From Sideroxydans sp. (GTDB lineage Bacteria; Pseudomonadota; Gammaproteobacteria; Burkholderiales; Gallionellaceae), in NCBI GenBank assembly GCA_027310665.1, contig DAIDAJ010000006.1:1-53874 (forward strand): DNA of 53,874 bases, given 5' to 3'. Below are positions 16,115 through 24,598 of this stretch, one piece after another. A program made the position numbers and the translations under genes. Positions within the stretch are counted from its first letter, which is position 1, and every line of letters begins with the position of its first letter. The notes under the pieces are model-generated. The model saw only the letters and a program-made list of their open reading frames with translations. It was not told where the DNA came from and searched no databases.

Positions 16115-16235
16115 GATATTTTCCTTTCTTAAATTCCGGGAAGGGGGAAGAGTGAAGGGAGAAGGGAGAAGGGTGACTACGGTTTCGGCTTTACCCTTGA
16201 GCACCGCACCCTTCCCCCTTTACTCTTCCCTGTCT

Positions 16236-16457
16236 TCATTCCGCCGCATCCAGACGCTTGGCACGCAGAGAGATCGGCAACCTGGCCGGAGCCGTCTGCG
16301 GCTCGATGTAATACGTGCCGCCGTTGTTGAGCTTGATCTCGCCACCCCACTTTTCCGGAGTGTCGAACTCCATCGAAACGATGGCGTCCTCGAGGTCGCG
16401 CTTGGGCAGGTAGAACACATACGCGCCTTTGCTGCCCTGGATCATGATGTTTGCCAT
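16236..16457 (-). CDS. nifT: NifT/FixU protein
   Basis: 73 residues with the NifT pattern: MANIMIQ, YVFYLPKRDLEDAIVSMEF, WGGEIKLNNGGTYYIEPQ. NifT is a small protein regularly encoded after nifK; mutants in other species have little phenotype and the function is unknown. GAAGGAGC precedes the ATG at 16457. The longer open frame upstream is repeat-derived. Confidence 0.93.
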   Translation of the reverse strand: MANIMIQGSKGAYVFYLPKRDLEDAIVSMEFDTPEKWGGEIKLNNGGTYYIEPQTAPARLPISLRAKRLDAAE

Positions 16458-16590
16458 TTGATGCTCCTTCGTCGCAAGTGAAGGGTAAAGGGGGAAGGGA
16501 GCGCACCTGCGGTGCTCAAGGGTAAAACCGAACTGCATTTACCCTTCTCCCTTCAGGCCGCTTGCGGCCACCCTTCCCCCTTCCCTGCTG

Positions 16591-18159
16591 TTAGCGCACG
16601 AGGTCGTGGTTGTAGTCCGTCGTCCCCATGCCGCGGGTCTCCTCGTCCAGACGCTCCAGCACTGCATTGGTCAGTGTGGTGAGCATCTGCATAGCACCCT
16701 CGTAACCCAGCGTCGTCGCACGATGCAGATGGTGGCGGTCGAAGATCGGGAAGCCGATGCGGATCAGCGGAACCTCGAATTCCTTGCCCTTGTGCAGCGT
16801 GTCGCGCTGAATGAACTTGGCGTAGCTGTTGCCGATCATGAAGTCCGGTTTCTCGGTCAGCACCAGCGACCGGAAGTGCCACAGGTCGGCGCCCGCGAAC
16901 ACTTGCGTGTTCTTGCCGTACGGCGTCTCTTCCAGCACCTTGCGGATGGCTTTCTCCCAGCGCTTGCTGCCGTTGTTGCACAGCACGTGCAGGGGTTCGA
17001 TGCCAAGTTCGGTCAGGAACTTGGTCATGCCGATAGTGAAGTCCGGATCACCGTACAGGCTGATCTTCTTGCCGTGCAGCCAGGTGTGGCTGTCGGTCAT
17101 CATGTCGACGAAACGGCCGCGTTCCTTCACCAGCGAAGCAGGGATAGCCTTGCCGGTGACTTCGGAGACCTTCATCAGCCATTCGTCGGTCCACTCCAGG
17201 CCCATCGGGATGTTCAACTTCGGCACTTCATGCTTCCAGATCTGGTCGACGTATTTCTTGGTCTTGTCCAGTTGCAGCGGCTGCATCAGGAAAGTCGTCG
17301 TTGCGTTCGGTGCATCCTTGATCTCGTCCTGGGTCGTGCCGCCTGCGTACATGCGGAACTGGCCATCGGCCGGTGTATCCAGCACTTCGGTCGGATCGCT
17401 CAGCATGGTGTGCGCGACGCCCATCTCGTCCAGCATGCGATGGATGACACGGTAGTTGCCCAGGTAGGTCTCGAAACCGGGAACGATGTTGATCTTGCCG
17501 TTCTTGCCGACGACCTTGTCCTCCATGCTGTTGCGCGTGAAGTAACTCATGATGCCTTCGAACATGTTGTCCCAGCCGGTCACGTGCGAACCAACGAAAG
17601 ACGGTGTGTGCGCGAACGGAACCGGATAGTCGTCGGGGATGTTTCCGGCCTTCTTGGTGTTGCGGATGAAGGCGTTCAGGTCGTCGCCGATGACCTCGGC
17701 CATACAGGTCGTGGAAACGGCGATGACGTCCGGCTTGTACAGCGCCTTGCAGTTTTCCAGGCCGTCGATCATGTTCTTCTGACCGCCGAACACGGCTGCA
17801 TCTTCCGTCATGGAATCGGACACGCAAGAGATAGGCTCGCGGAAATGACGGTTGAAGTAGGTACGGAAATACGCCACACAACCTTGCGAACCGTGCACAT
17901 ACGGCATGGTCTTCTCGAAACCCAGTGCGCACAATACAGCGCCCAGCGGTTGGCAGGCCTTGGCCGGGTTAACGGTCAACGCTTCGCGCTTGAAGTTAAG
18001 TTCGCGGTACTCCATCGTGGTGGTCCAGGTGAACGTGTCCTGGATCTTGGCCGCTTCGTGGCGCTCTTCGAATTGAGTCTGTTTGTTGCCTATCGATTCC
18101 TTATACTCGTCCTGACGGAACAATGGATAACAGGGTTTGATGTCATCAGCTTGTTGCAT
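16591..18159 (-). CDS. nifK: Nitrogenase MoFe protein beta subunit NifK
   Basis: 522 residues, close to the 523 of Azotobacter vinelandii. P-cluster ligands are visible at Cys69 (AKACQPLGA), Cys94 (GSQGCVAYF) and Cys152 (STTCMAEVIGDD), and the heterotetramer-stabilising C-terminal region is intact. It pairs with NifD to reduce N2. The ATG at 18159 is chosen because GGAG lies six bases before it and the family begins MQQADDIKPCYPLF; a longer frame would begin nine codons earlier. Confidence 0.98.
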   Translation of the reverse strand: MQQADDIKPCYPLFRQDEYKESIGNKQTQFEERHEAAKIQDTFTWTTTMEYRELNFKREALTVNPAKACQPLGAVLCALGFEKTMPYVHGSQGCVAYFRTYFNRHFREPISCVSDSMTEDAAVFGGQKNMIDGLENCKALYKPDVIAVSTTCMAEVIGDDLNAFIRNTKKAGNIPDDYPVPFAHTPSFVGSHVTGWDNMFEGIMSYFTRNSMEDKVVGKNGKINIVPGFETYLGNYRVIHRMLDEMGVAHTMLSDPTEVLDTPADGQFRMYAGGTTQDEIKDAPNATTTFLMQPLQLDKTKKYVDQIWKHEVPKLNIPMGLEWTDEWLMKVSEVTGKAIPASLVKERGRFVDMMTDSHTWLHGKKISLYGDPDFTIGMTKFLTELGIEPLHVLCNNGSKRWEKAIRKVLEETPYGKNTQVFAGADLWHFRSLVLTEKPDFMIGNSYAKFIQRDTLHKGKEFEVPLIRIGFPIFDRHHLHRATTLGYEGAMQMLTTLTNAVLERLDEETRGMGTTDYNHDLVR

Positions 18160-18254
18160 TTTTATCTCCTTAGCCGCACTGCCCATATGCAGATGCCGGC
18201 ACAGATTGATAGATTGACGGCGATATCTTGCGCGTCACTAAATTTCTTCCTCTG

Positions 18255-18355
18255 CTCCTTCCCCCTTGCAGGGGGAAGGTTGGGATGGGGGTAGAGTTGT
18301 TGGTGTTACTCCACTTCTACCCCCACCCTGGCCCTCCCCCTGCATGGGGGAGGGA
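18255..18355. repeat. Palindromic repeat between nifD and nifK
   Basis: Two hairpins and a longer inversion: CTTCCCCCTTGCAGGGGGAA at about 18267, GGATGGGGGTAG opposite CTACCCCCACCC, then CCCTCCCCCTGCATGGGGGA at about 18331. It fills the 210-base gap between two genes that are normally separated by only tens of bases. Confidence 0.75.
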
Positions 18356-18369
18356 ACTGAGGAGTTTTC

Positions 18370-19845
18370 TTACGCTGCCTTCTTTTCTGCTAATGAACCG
18401 TCCTTGTTCAACCACGGCGCCGTGATCTTGCTCCAGCACGGGTTGTTCAAGGTCATATCCATGTCGCGGGCGAAGATGGCAAAGCCGTCGTAGCCGTGGT
18501 ACGGGCCGGAATAATCCCAGCTGTGCATCTGGCGGAAAGGCACACCCATCTTCTGGAAGATGAACTTTTCCTTGATGCCGGAGCCGACCAGGTCGGGCTT
18601 GACCTTCTTGACGAACTCTTCAAATTCAAAGCCGGTGACGTCGTCATACAGCAGCGTTGCGTTGCCCATATCCTTGATGGTGCGGTCGTAGTCGTCGTTG
18701 TGGCCGAACTCGTAACCGGTACCGACCACTTCCATGCCCAGATCCTCATAGGCGCCGATCACGTGACGCGGACGCAGACCGCCGACGTACAACATGACGC
18801 GCTTGCCTTGCAGACGCGGTTTGTACTTGTCGATGACAGCCTGCATCAGGGGCTGATACTTGGCGATGACGCGCTCGGCACCTTCCTTGATCTTGTCGTC
18901 GAACAGCGCGGCGATGGCACGCAGCGATTCGGCGACCTTGGTTGGGCCGAAGAAGTTGTATTCCATCCAGGGGATGCTGTACTTCTCTTCCATGTGGCGT
19001 GCGATGTAGTTCATCGAGCGGTAGCAGTGGATCAGATTGACCTTGACGTAAGGCGTCTTTTCCATTTCAGCGATGGTGCCGTCACCGGACCATTGCGCAA
19101 CCACGCGCAGACCCATCTCTTCCAGCAGGATGCGCGAAGACCATGCGTCGCCGCCGATGTTGTAGTCGCCGATCACGGCCACGTCGTACGGTGTGCCTTC
19201 GAATGCCTTGCCGTCGCGGCGCGGCAGGACCCAGTCGCGGATCGCATCGTTGGCGATGTGGTGGCCCAGCGATTGCGACACGCCGCGAAAACCTTCGCAG
19301 CGCACGGGAACGACAGGCTTGTCGATCTCCTTGGCGGCCTTCTTGGATACCGCCTCGATGTCGTCGCCGATCAGGCCGATCTGGCACTCGGATTGCACGG
19401 AGATACCCTTGTTCAGCGGGAACAGCTGCTCGATCTCGCCGATGAGTTTGGCCAGCTTCTTGTCGCCGCCGAACACGATGTCCTTTTCCTGGAAGTCGGA
19501 AGTGAAGTTCATCGTGCCGAATGTGTTCACGCCTGTAGTGCCGACGTAGTAATTACGGCGACCTGCACGGGAATATTGACCGCAGCCGACCGGGCCGTGG
19601 GAAATGTGGATCATGTCCTTGATCGGGCCCCACACCACGCCCTTGGAGCCGGCGTAGGCGCAACCGCGTATGGTCATCACGCCCGGCAACGATTTGCGGT
19701 TGGAGGTGATGCACTTCTTGGACTGTTCGATGGATTGATCGTTGACCGCCAGGTGTTTCTCGCGGTCCTTCTTTGCTTTCTCCGGATAGACCTCAAGCAC
19801 CTCCTGGATCAGGGCTTCGGTTTCTTCGCGTGTTAATGCTGTCAT
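18370..19845 (-). CDS. nifD: Nitrogenase MoFe protein alpha subunit NifD
   Basis: 491 residues. P-cluster ligands Cys62 (IRGCAYAG), Cys88 (PVGCGQY) and Cys154 ([12 protein letters not shown]) and FeMo-cofactor ligands Cys274 ([10 protein letters not shown]) and His441 ([10 protein letters not shown]) are all present, as is His195 (LGHHIAND). The numbering nearly equals that of Azotobacter. It binds FeMo-co and catalyses N2 reduction. AAGGAG precedes the ATG at 19845. Gaps to nifH and nifK are wide and filled with palindromes. Confidence 0.98.
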   Translation of the reverse strand: MTALTREETEALIQEVLEVYPEKAKKDREKHLAVNDQSIEQSKKCITSNRKSLPGVMTIRGCAYAGSKGVVWGPIKDMIHISHGPVGCGQYSRAGRRNYYVGTTGVNTFGTMNFTSDFQEKDIVFGGDKKLAKLIGEIEQLFPLNKGISVQSECQIGLIGDDIEAVSKKAAKEIDKPVVPVRCEGFRGVSQSLGHHIANDAIRDWVLPRRDGKAFEGTPYDVAVIGDYNIGGDAWSSRILLEEMGLRVVAQWSGDGTIAEMEKTPYVKVNLIHCYRSMNYIARHMEEKYSIPWMEYNFFGPTKVAESLRAIAALFDDKIKEGAERVIAKYQPLMQAVIDKYKPRLQGKRVMLYVGGLRPRHVIGAYEDLGMEVVGTGYEFGHNDDYDRTIKDMGNATLLYDDVTGFEFEEFVKKVKPDLVGSGIKEKFIFQKMGVPFRQMHSWDYSGPYHGYDGFAIFARDMDMTLNNPCWSKITAPWLNKDGSLAEKKAA

Positions 19846-19894
19846 TTCATTCTCCTTAAATGACCCACCAATATGTGGAGTCCGTCAGAGGTTA

Positions 19895-20033
19895 TGTAGG
19901 TTGGGTTAGCCCGCAGGGCGTAACCCAACATCATTTGAAACGGTCGGGTTATACCCGCAAGGGGTAGGACGTATTTGTACGGGAGCAAAGCTCCCAACAA
20001 CTGCGCACCGCCTTTCGGCTAACCCGACCTACA
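19895..20033. repeat. Long inverted repeat between nifH and nifD
   Basis: TGTAGGTTGGGTTAGCC at the left is nearly inverted as GGCTAACCCGACCTACA at the right, 139 bases in all, with further internal palindromes (GGGTTAGCCCGCAGGGCGTA; GGGTTATACCCGCAAGGGGT; GGGAGCAAAGCTCCC). The nifH transcript would carry a large stem-loop just after its stop codon at 20038. Confidence 0.8.
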
Positions 20034-20037
20034 TTTT

Positions 20038-20928
<891 letters not shown>

Positions 20929-20984
20929 CTAAGAGTTTCAGAATTTAAATTGCGATTGAAAACTGTCGCTCGCACCCAGTACAT

Positions 20985-21000
20985 CGCAAGCTCCGTGCCA
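20985..21000 (-). promoter_or_regulatory. Sigma-54 promoter of nifH
   Basis: Read on the minus strand: TGGCAC-GGAGC-TTGCG, with GG-N10-GC. Transcription should start near 20974, about 55 bases before the nifH ATG. Confidence 0.9.
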
Positions 21001-21028
21001 CGCCTCCACACACATCCAAGCACATGAA

Positions 21029-21931
21029 ATGCAAGAAAATAATAAAACAGCCCTACATGCATTGGTGGATGTGCAACACAACAAGACAGATGCCTTTGTA
21101 GGAGTAGCTACAAGCCAGAATCCGGTTTTGCCACGCTCGGCGCGCCTGCCGATCAACCGCTGCAACCTGCCTGCCGATATCCTCGGCGGATTGACTTTCC
21201 AGCATGCCCCCATCGCGCTCGAACTCGACGGCGTCGCCCAATTCCACCGCGGGCTTTTCAAGCTGCTGGATCGACTCGACGATGCCGCAGATCGCGCCGA
21301 CGCCTTCACCATGCACATGAATGCGTCTTTCTATCTCGACGAGCCGGAGCAGGCTGGCTACACCGCGCAAGCGACACACAAGCGGCAAAAAGCGGATTAT
21401 TTGCGCATGGTGCGCGGCTGGAGCTTCGATGCGGATGGTCGTGAAGGGGCCGCACTGAAAGGCTGGGTAGAATCGCGCTTCGGCCTGCTGCCGCGCCATC
21501 ACGGAGGCCATATACGCAACCTGTCGGGCGAGGCGTATCGGCATTATCTGGAGATGCGCGCCAGCGCGCTTTACGGCACCAACGCACTGGAGTCGCAGTT
21601 CGACCTGCTCTACACCTATTGCCAGTACGAACTCGCGCGACAGCATCCCGGCGAGACTCATCTCACCCTGTATCGCGGCGTGAACCGCGTGGACGACTAC
21701 GAGACGCTGGCAACGCTGGACGACAAGCGCCGCGTTGTCCTGTTCAATAGTTTGAGTTCATTCACCGCCAATCGCGAACGCGCCGATGAGTTCGGCGACT
21801 ACTTGCTGACGGCGCAAGTGCCGCTGGCGAAAGTGTTCTGCTATACGAGCTTGTTGCCGGGGATGTTGCAGGGAGAAAATGAGTACACCGTAATCGGCGG
21901 GTTATATGAGGTTAGCATTGCGGCGTATTGA
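21029..21931 (+). CDS. draT: NAD+:dinitrogenase-reductase ADP-ribosyltransferase DraT
   Basis: Up to 300 residues. The family pattern begins at about residue 40 (LPINRCNLPADILGGLTFQHAPIALELDGV) and continues with LFKLLDRLDDAADRADAFTMHM, ASALYGTNALESQFDLLYTYCQYELARQHPGE and LTLYRGVNRVDDYE. DraT transfers ADP-ribose from NAD+ to the NifH arginine near the cluster and switches nitrogenase off when ammonium or darkness/energy shortage is sensed. The first 35 residues are not family sequence and contain the NifA site of nifH, so the true start may be later (GTG codons at 21065 or 21071). Its reversing enzyme DraG is not in this window. Confidence 0.92.
   Translation: MQENNKTALHALVDVQHNKTDAFVGVATSQNPVLPRSARLPINRCNLPADILGGLTFQHAPIALELDGVAQFHRGLFKLLDRLDDAADRADAFTMHMNASFYLDEPEQAGYTAQATHKRQKADYLRMVRGWSFDADGREGAALKGWVESRFGLLPRHHGGHIRNLSGEAYRHYLEMRASALYGTNALESQFDLLYTYCQYELARQHPGETHLTLYRGVNRVDDYETLATLDDKRRVVLFNSLSSFTANRERADEFGDYLLTAQVPLAKVFCYTSLLPGMLQGENEYTVIGGLYEVSIAAY
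21097..21112. promoter_or_regulatory. NifA upstream activator sequence of nifH
   Basis: TGT-AGGAGTAGCT-ACA, about 125-140 bases upstream of the predicted nifH start, within the extreme 5' part of the draT frame. Confidence 0.85.
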
Positions 21932-22104
21932 TTAAGCAAGTTTGTTCGCTCGAGTTTGTCGGCAACTTGATTAAGAGGCGCGGAAGACGTTGGCACGGGC
22001 GGTGTGTTTTCGTTTACCATTTGCCAGTCGCGTGCTGGTTTTTTCAATACAAACAAAGGGGAAACTCCTAAATGCGTCAAGTTATACACTGTAGTGCCCC
22101 AAGA

Positions 22105-22126
22105 TATACACTGATATCGGTGTATA
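22105..22126. promoter_or_regulatory. 22-bp near-perfect palindrome, possible operator
   Basis: Arms TATACAC and GTGTATA flank TGATATCG, giving dyad symmetry over 22 bases. It lies 60 bases before the lipoprotein gene start, where a repressor or activator could bind. I cannot name the regulator. Confidence 0.5.
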
Positions 22127-22185
22127 CATTACGTTATAGGTCTCATTCCATCGTCTATCCCAATCTATCTGAGTGGAGCTCTCCT

Positions 22186-22650
22186 ATGTACTTACGCATT
22201 TTCTTTCTCGGCGCTATCGCACTACTTCTTTCGGCTTGCTCAGCAACAGGTCCGCGGTTTGACATAAGCAAGGCGGAGGCTGTTTCTTCCGCTGCATCGC
22301 AGGTGTACCTGTTCCGCGAATCAGCGTTTATTGAAAGTGGCACATACCCGGTAGTCGTCGTAGATGGAAAGGAAATTGGGGAACTCCGTAATGGCGGCTA
22401 CCTTGTTGCAAAGGTGATTCCGGGGCCTCACAAAATAGTCGTTCAGTCCGGTGGGCTAGTGCGTGGCCAGTGGATTCACGGCCCAAAACAGTTACAAATT
22501 GAAGTGGCGCCAAGCACACGTCGCTATTTCCAACTTTCACTGCGGACAACGGGTTCCTCTGGCAACACAATATATCGCGGCGATTCTGTAGCCGAAGTTC
22601 CAGAAGCATATGCACTAACGGCGCTGACTGAATTGCGGCTGTCTGAGTGA
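22186..22650 (+). CDS. DUF2846-type lipoprotein, probable integron cassette gene
   Basis: 154 residues. Signal peptide MYLRIFFLGAIALLLSAC ends in a lipobox (LLSAC, Cys18), so the protein is lipid-anchored. The rest resembles small DUF2846 lipoproteins (QVYLFRESAFIESGTYPVVVVDGKEIGELRNGGY; IPGPHKIVV). GGAG eight bases before the ATG at 22186 fixes the start over a longer open frame. Base composition is more AT-rich than the nif genes, and an attC-like site follows immediately after the stop, as in integron cassettes. Confidence 0.8.
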   Translation: MYLRIFFLGAIALLLSACSATGPRFDISKAEAVSSAASQVYLFRESAFIESGTYPVVVVDGKEIGELRNGGYLVAKVIPGPHKIVVQSGGLVRGQWIHGPKQLQIEVAPSTRRYFQLSLRTTGSSGNTIYRGDSVAEVPEAYALTALTELRLSE

Positions 22651-22651
22651 C

Positions 22652-22721
22652 CTCTAACCTCTCATTCCACCGGACGCTGCACGATAAAGCTATGCAGCGC
22701 CGGTGAATTCAAACGTTATAT
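22652..22721 (+). other. Integron attC-like recombination site
   Basis: A 70-base imperfect palindrome starts right after the lipoprotein stop codon: CTCTAAC at the left, CCACCGGACGCTGCA and TGCAGCGCCGGTGAATT as paired arms, and AAACGTTATAT at the right. The left arm has one unpaired A (CCGG-A-CGC), like the extrahelical base of attC. The ends fit RYYYAAC and GTTRRRY with one mismatch each. No integrase gene is in the window. Confidence 0.6.
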
Positions 22722-22760
22722 TCCAAGCAGGGTCAGACTATCGCTCAAAGAGTGTTAGAA

Positions 22761-23681
22761 ATGCTGATTGAAAAAATTAGAAATCGAGAAAGTGGAATTA
22801 TTTTGTATGGGTTAGTTCCTCCTAAAAAGGGAACTGATCCTGAGAAGATTACAGAAATTTCTACTCGTCAAATTCAAAGACTCAATGGCAACCATATAGA
22901 TGGGCTAGTTCTTTATGACATCCAGGATGAGGGCTCAAGAACAAACGAAGAGAGGCCTTTTCCATTTATGGAGACGATAGATTCTTTCACGTATAGCCGG
23001 GAATACCTGTCTTCTCTATCAATACCTAAGATCATCTACCGTTCGGTCGGGAAATATAGCCGAGCGGAACTGTCTCAGTTTTTTACGTGTTTATCTCCGG
23101 AAAATGAGCTGACAGTTTTTGTCGGCGCTTCCTCTGTCTCCCAGGAAGTGACGATGTCAGTAGGTGATGCCTATGAACTTAGGAGAGAGATCAATAATGA
23201 TGTTGTTTTAGGTGGAGTAACTATTCCAGAGAGGCATAAGTCCAGGGGCAATGAGCACATAAGGGTATTCAATAAAATATCGCATGGCTGCTCGTTCTTT
23301 GTTTCTCAGGGCGTTTATGATGTAAATGCCTCCAAGGATTTCCTATCGGATTACTATTACTATGGTAAAGAAAACGGCATTCCGTTAGTACCAATAATAT
23401 TCACCTTAACGCCTTGCGGTTCAGAGAAAACGCTTCAATTTATGAAGTGGTTGGGTATCAGTATTCCAAGATGGCTTGAGAACGACTTACTACATTCGGA
23501 TGATATTCTCCAACGGTCTGTCGACTGCTCCGAACAAAACTGGAATGAGTTAAAGGACTTTGCCGAAGGCAAAGGTATTCCTGTTGGCTGTAATATTGAG
23601 AGTGTCGCAGTAAGGAAAGTGGAAGTCGAGGCATCAGTTGAGTTGCTCAGGAGAGTTAGTGAGAAGAAGCCTCACCTGTGA
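22761..23681 (+). CDS. Methylenetetrahydrofolate reductase-family protein
   Basis: 306 residues with MTHFR-barrel marks: LYGLVPPKKGTDPEKITEIS at the start, VVLGGVTIPERHKSRGNEHIRV near 150, KISHGCSFFVSQGVYD near 175, and VPIIFTLTPCGSEKTLQFMKWLGISIP near 215. The family uses FAD to interconvert methylene- and methyl-tetrahydrofolate, but this branch is divergent from MetF and its substrate is uncertain. Codon use is AT-rich compared with neighbours, suggesting transfer. An AAAGAG lies upstream of the ATG at 22761; a GTG at 22752 is an alternative. It lies directly after the attC-like site. Confidence 0.72.
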   Translation: MLIEKIRNRESGIILYGLVPPKKGTDPEKITEISTRQIQRLNGNHIDGLVLYDIQDEGSRTNEERPFPFMETIDSFTYSREYLSSLSIPKIIYRSVGKYSRAELSQFFTCLSPENELTVFVGASSVSQEVTMSVGDAYELRREINNDVVLGGVTIPERHKSRGNEHIRVFNKISHGCSFFVSQGVYDVNASKDFLSDYYYYGKENGIPLVPIIFTLTPCGSEKTLQFMKWLGISIPRWLENDLLHSDDILQRSVDCSEQNWNELKDFAEGKGIPVGCNIESVAVRKVEVEASVELLRRVSEKKPHL

Positions 23682-23718
23682 TTCAGGGTCAGCTTCGCTA
23701 TTGTTTTCGCCCCAACTC

Positions 23719-24117
23719 TCAAGGCGTAATCAACTTCACACTCGGGAAATAATTCTGGTATTTCCGCGCATCGCGCGTCAGCAACGGGCATCCAAGTACT
23801 GCCGCATGTGCGCCAATGAAAAAATCAGCCAGCACGTTGTTGACTTTGCCGCCCTGCTTGCGGTATTGCGCGAAAGCTTTGCCCGCCAGGAACAAGGCCG
23901 GTCGCGGTAACTCCACCAATTTCAGACCGAGATTTTCGATGGTGTCATCCAGTGCTTCTGCTCTGGAAAATGTCAGCGACAACTCGGCGTAGATGATGGG
24001 GTTGATAGTCAAGGGGTGAACTTTGGATTGGGCGCGCAACTGTGCGATTGACCAGTCTGCCCACTTTGGATCGTCTTCCAGAACGTCGATCAGGACGTTA
24101 GTGTCGACGAGCAGCAT
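23719..24117 (-). CDS. PIN-domain toxin (VapC-type)
   Basis: 132 residues of the PIN ribonuclease fold: LVDTNVLIDVLEDDPKW at the start with the first catalytic Asp, the central Glu in IIYAELSLTF, and the C-terminal acidic cluster NNVLADFFIGAHAAVLGCPLLTRDARKYQNYFP. VapC toxins cleave RNA with Mg2+. The start at 24117 is where the family begins. The antitoxin gene lies upstream at 24234-24470, but is separated by 116 bases containing a repeat, where a short gap or overlap is usual. Confidence 0.9.
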   Translation of the reverse strand: MLLVDTNVLIDVLEDDPKWADWSIAQLRAQSKVHPLTINPIIYAELSLTFSRAEALDDTIENLGLKLVELPRPALFLAGKAFAQYRKQGGKVNNVLADFFIGAHAAVLGCPLLTRDARKYQNYFPSVKLITP

Positions 24118-24137
24118 TAGAACGCTCGGCCCAATTC

Positions 24138-24207
24138 GTCGCACCGGCGAAGGCCGGTGCCCAGTTGATTAAAAACGCTGGATTCCGGCCTGCGCCGGAA
24201 TGACGAA
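24138..24207. repeat. Truncated palindromic repeat between antitoxin and toxin genes
   Basis: CACCGGCGAAGGCCGGTGCCCAG and CTGGATTCCGGCCTGCGCCG arms around TTGATTAAAAACG, i.e. the stem core of the MITE-like family without its terminal repeats. Confidence 0.68.
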
Positions 24208-24233
24208 GTCTGAAATCCAGGCGCGAGCATTTT

Positions 24234-24470
24234 TTACTCGGCACGCAGCAGTGCCATCAGGTCATCGGTACGCCATTTGACATCTGCCTTGCCGCGCGCA
24301 GTATCGAAGCGATCCGGTTTGCGGCTGGCGCGCGCGCCGACTTTGTGGATGACTACATCACCTTCTTGATTGACGGCGAATTGCACCGAGCAGCCCGGCT
24401 CCATGTTGAGCGCATCCCGAATCTGCTTGGGAATGGTGACTTGGCCTTTGCTAGTCAGTGTTGTAGTCAT
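24234..24470 (-). CDS. AbrB/MazE-type antitoxin (VapB-like)
   Basis: 78 residues. The N-terminal SpoVT/AbrB DNA-binding domain is clear (TTTLTSKGQVTIPKQIRDALNMEPGCSVQFAVNQEGDVVIHKV); the C-terminal tail (RKPDRFDTARGKADVKWRTDDLMALLRAE) would bind and block the PIN toxin. Antitoxins of this class repress their own operon, and a GTATTAC/GTAATAC palindrome lies just upstream. The ATG at 24470 is chosen because the domain begins there. Confidence 0.9.
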   Translation of the reverse strand: MTTTLTSKGQVTIPKQIRDALNMEPGCSVQFAVNQEGDVVIHKVGARASRKPDRFDTARGKADVKWRTDDLMALLRAE

Positions 24471-24486
24471 GATGATCCCGATTAAA

Positions 24487-24513
24487 GTATTACCTGATGC
24501 AGGATTGTAATAC
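24487..24513. promoter_or_regulatory. Palindrome upstream of the antitoxin gene, probable operator
   Basis: GTATTAC-N13-GTAATAC, 17 bases upstream of the antitoxin start. This is the position expected for autorepression by the antitoxin/toxin complex. Confidence 0.55.
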
Positions 24514-24527
24514 CACAACATAATGCC

Positions 24528-24543
24528 CGGCAACAGGCTTGCA
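24528..24543 (+). promoter_or_regulatory. Possible sigma-54 promoter of the metallo-hydrolase gene
   Basis: CGGCAA-CAGGC-TTGCA keeps GG-N10-GC and the TTGCA half. It would start transcription near 24554, 45 bases before the ATG at 24599. I see no exact NifA site upstream, so this is weaker than the other promoters. Confidence 0.4.
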
Positions 24544-24598
24544 GACCAAGGAAAAGTGGTTGATTATCAAAACAAGCCTTGTTATCAAGAAGCCCACC

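Noticed and set aside
24501-24520. TTGT...ACAA words upstream of the metallo-hydrolase gene as a possible NifA site
   Set aside because: Spacings between TGT and ACA are 6 or 9 bases, not 10, and the sequence is better explained as the antitoxin operator palindrome.
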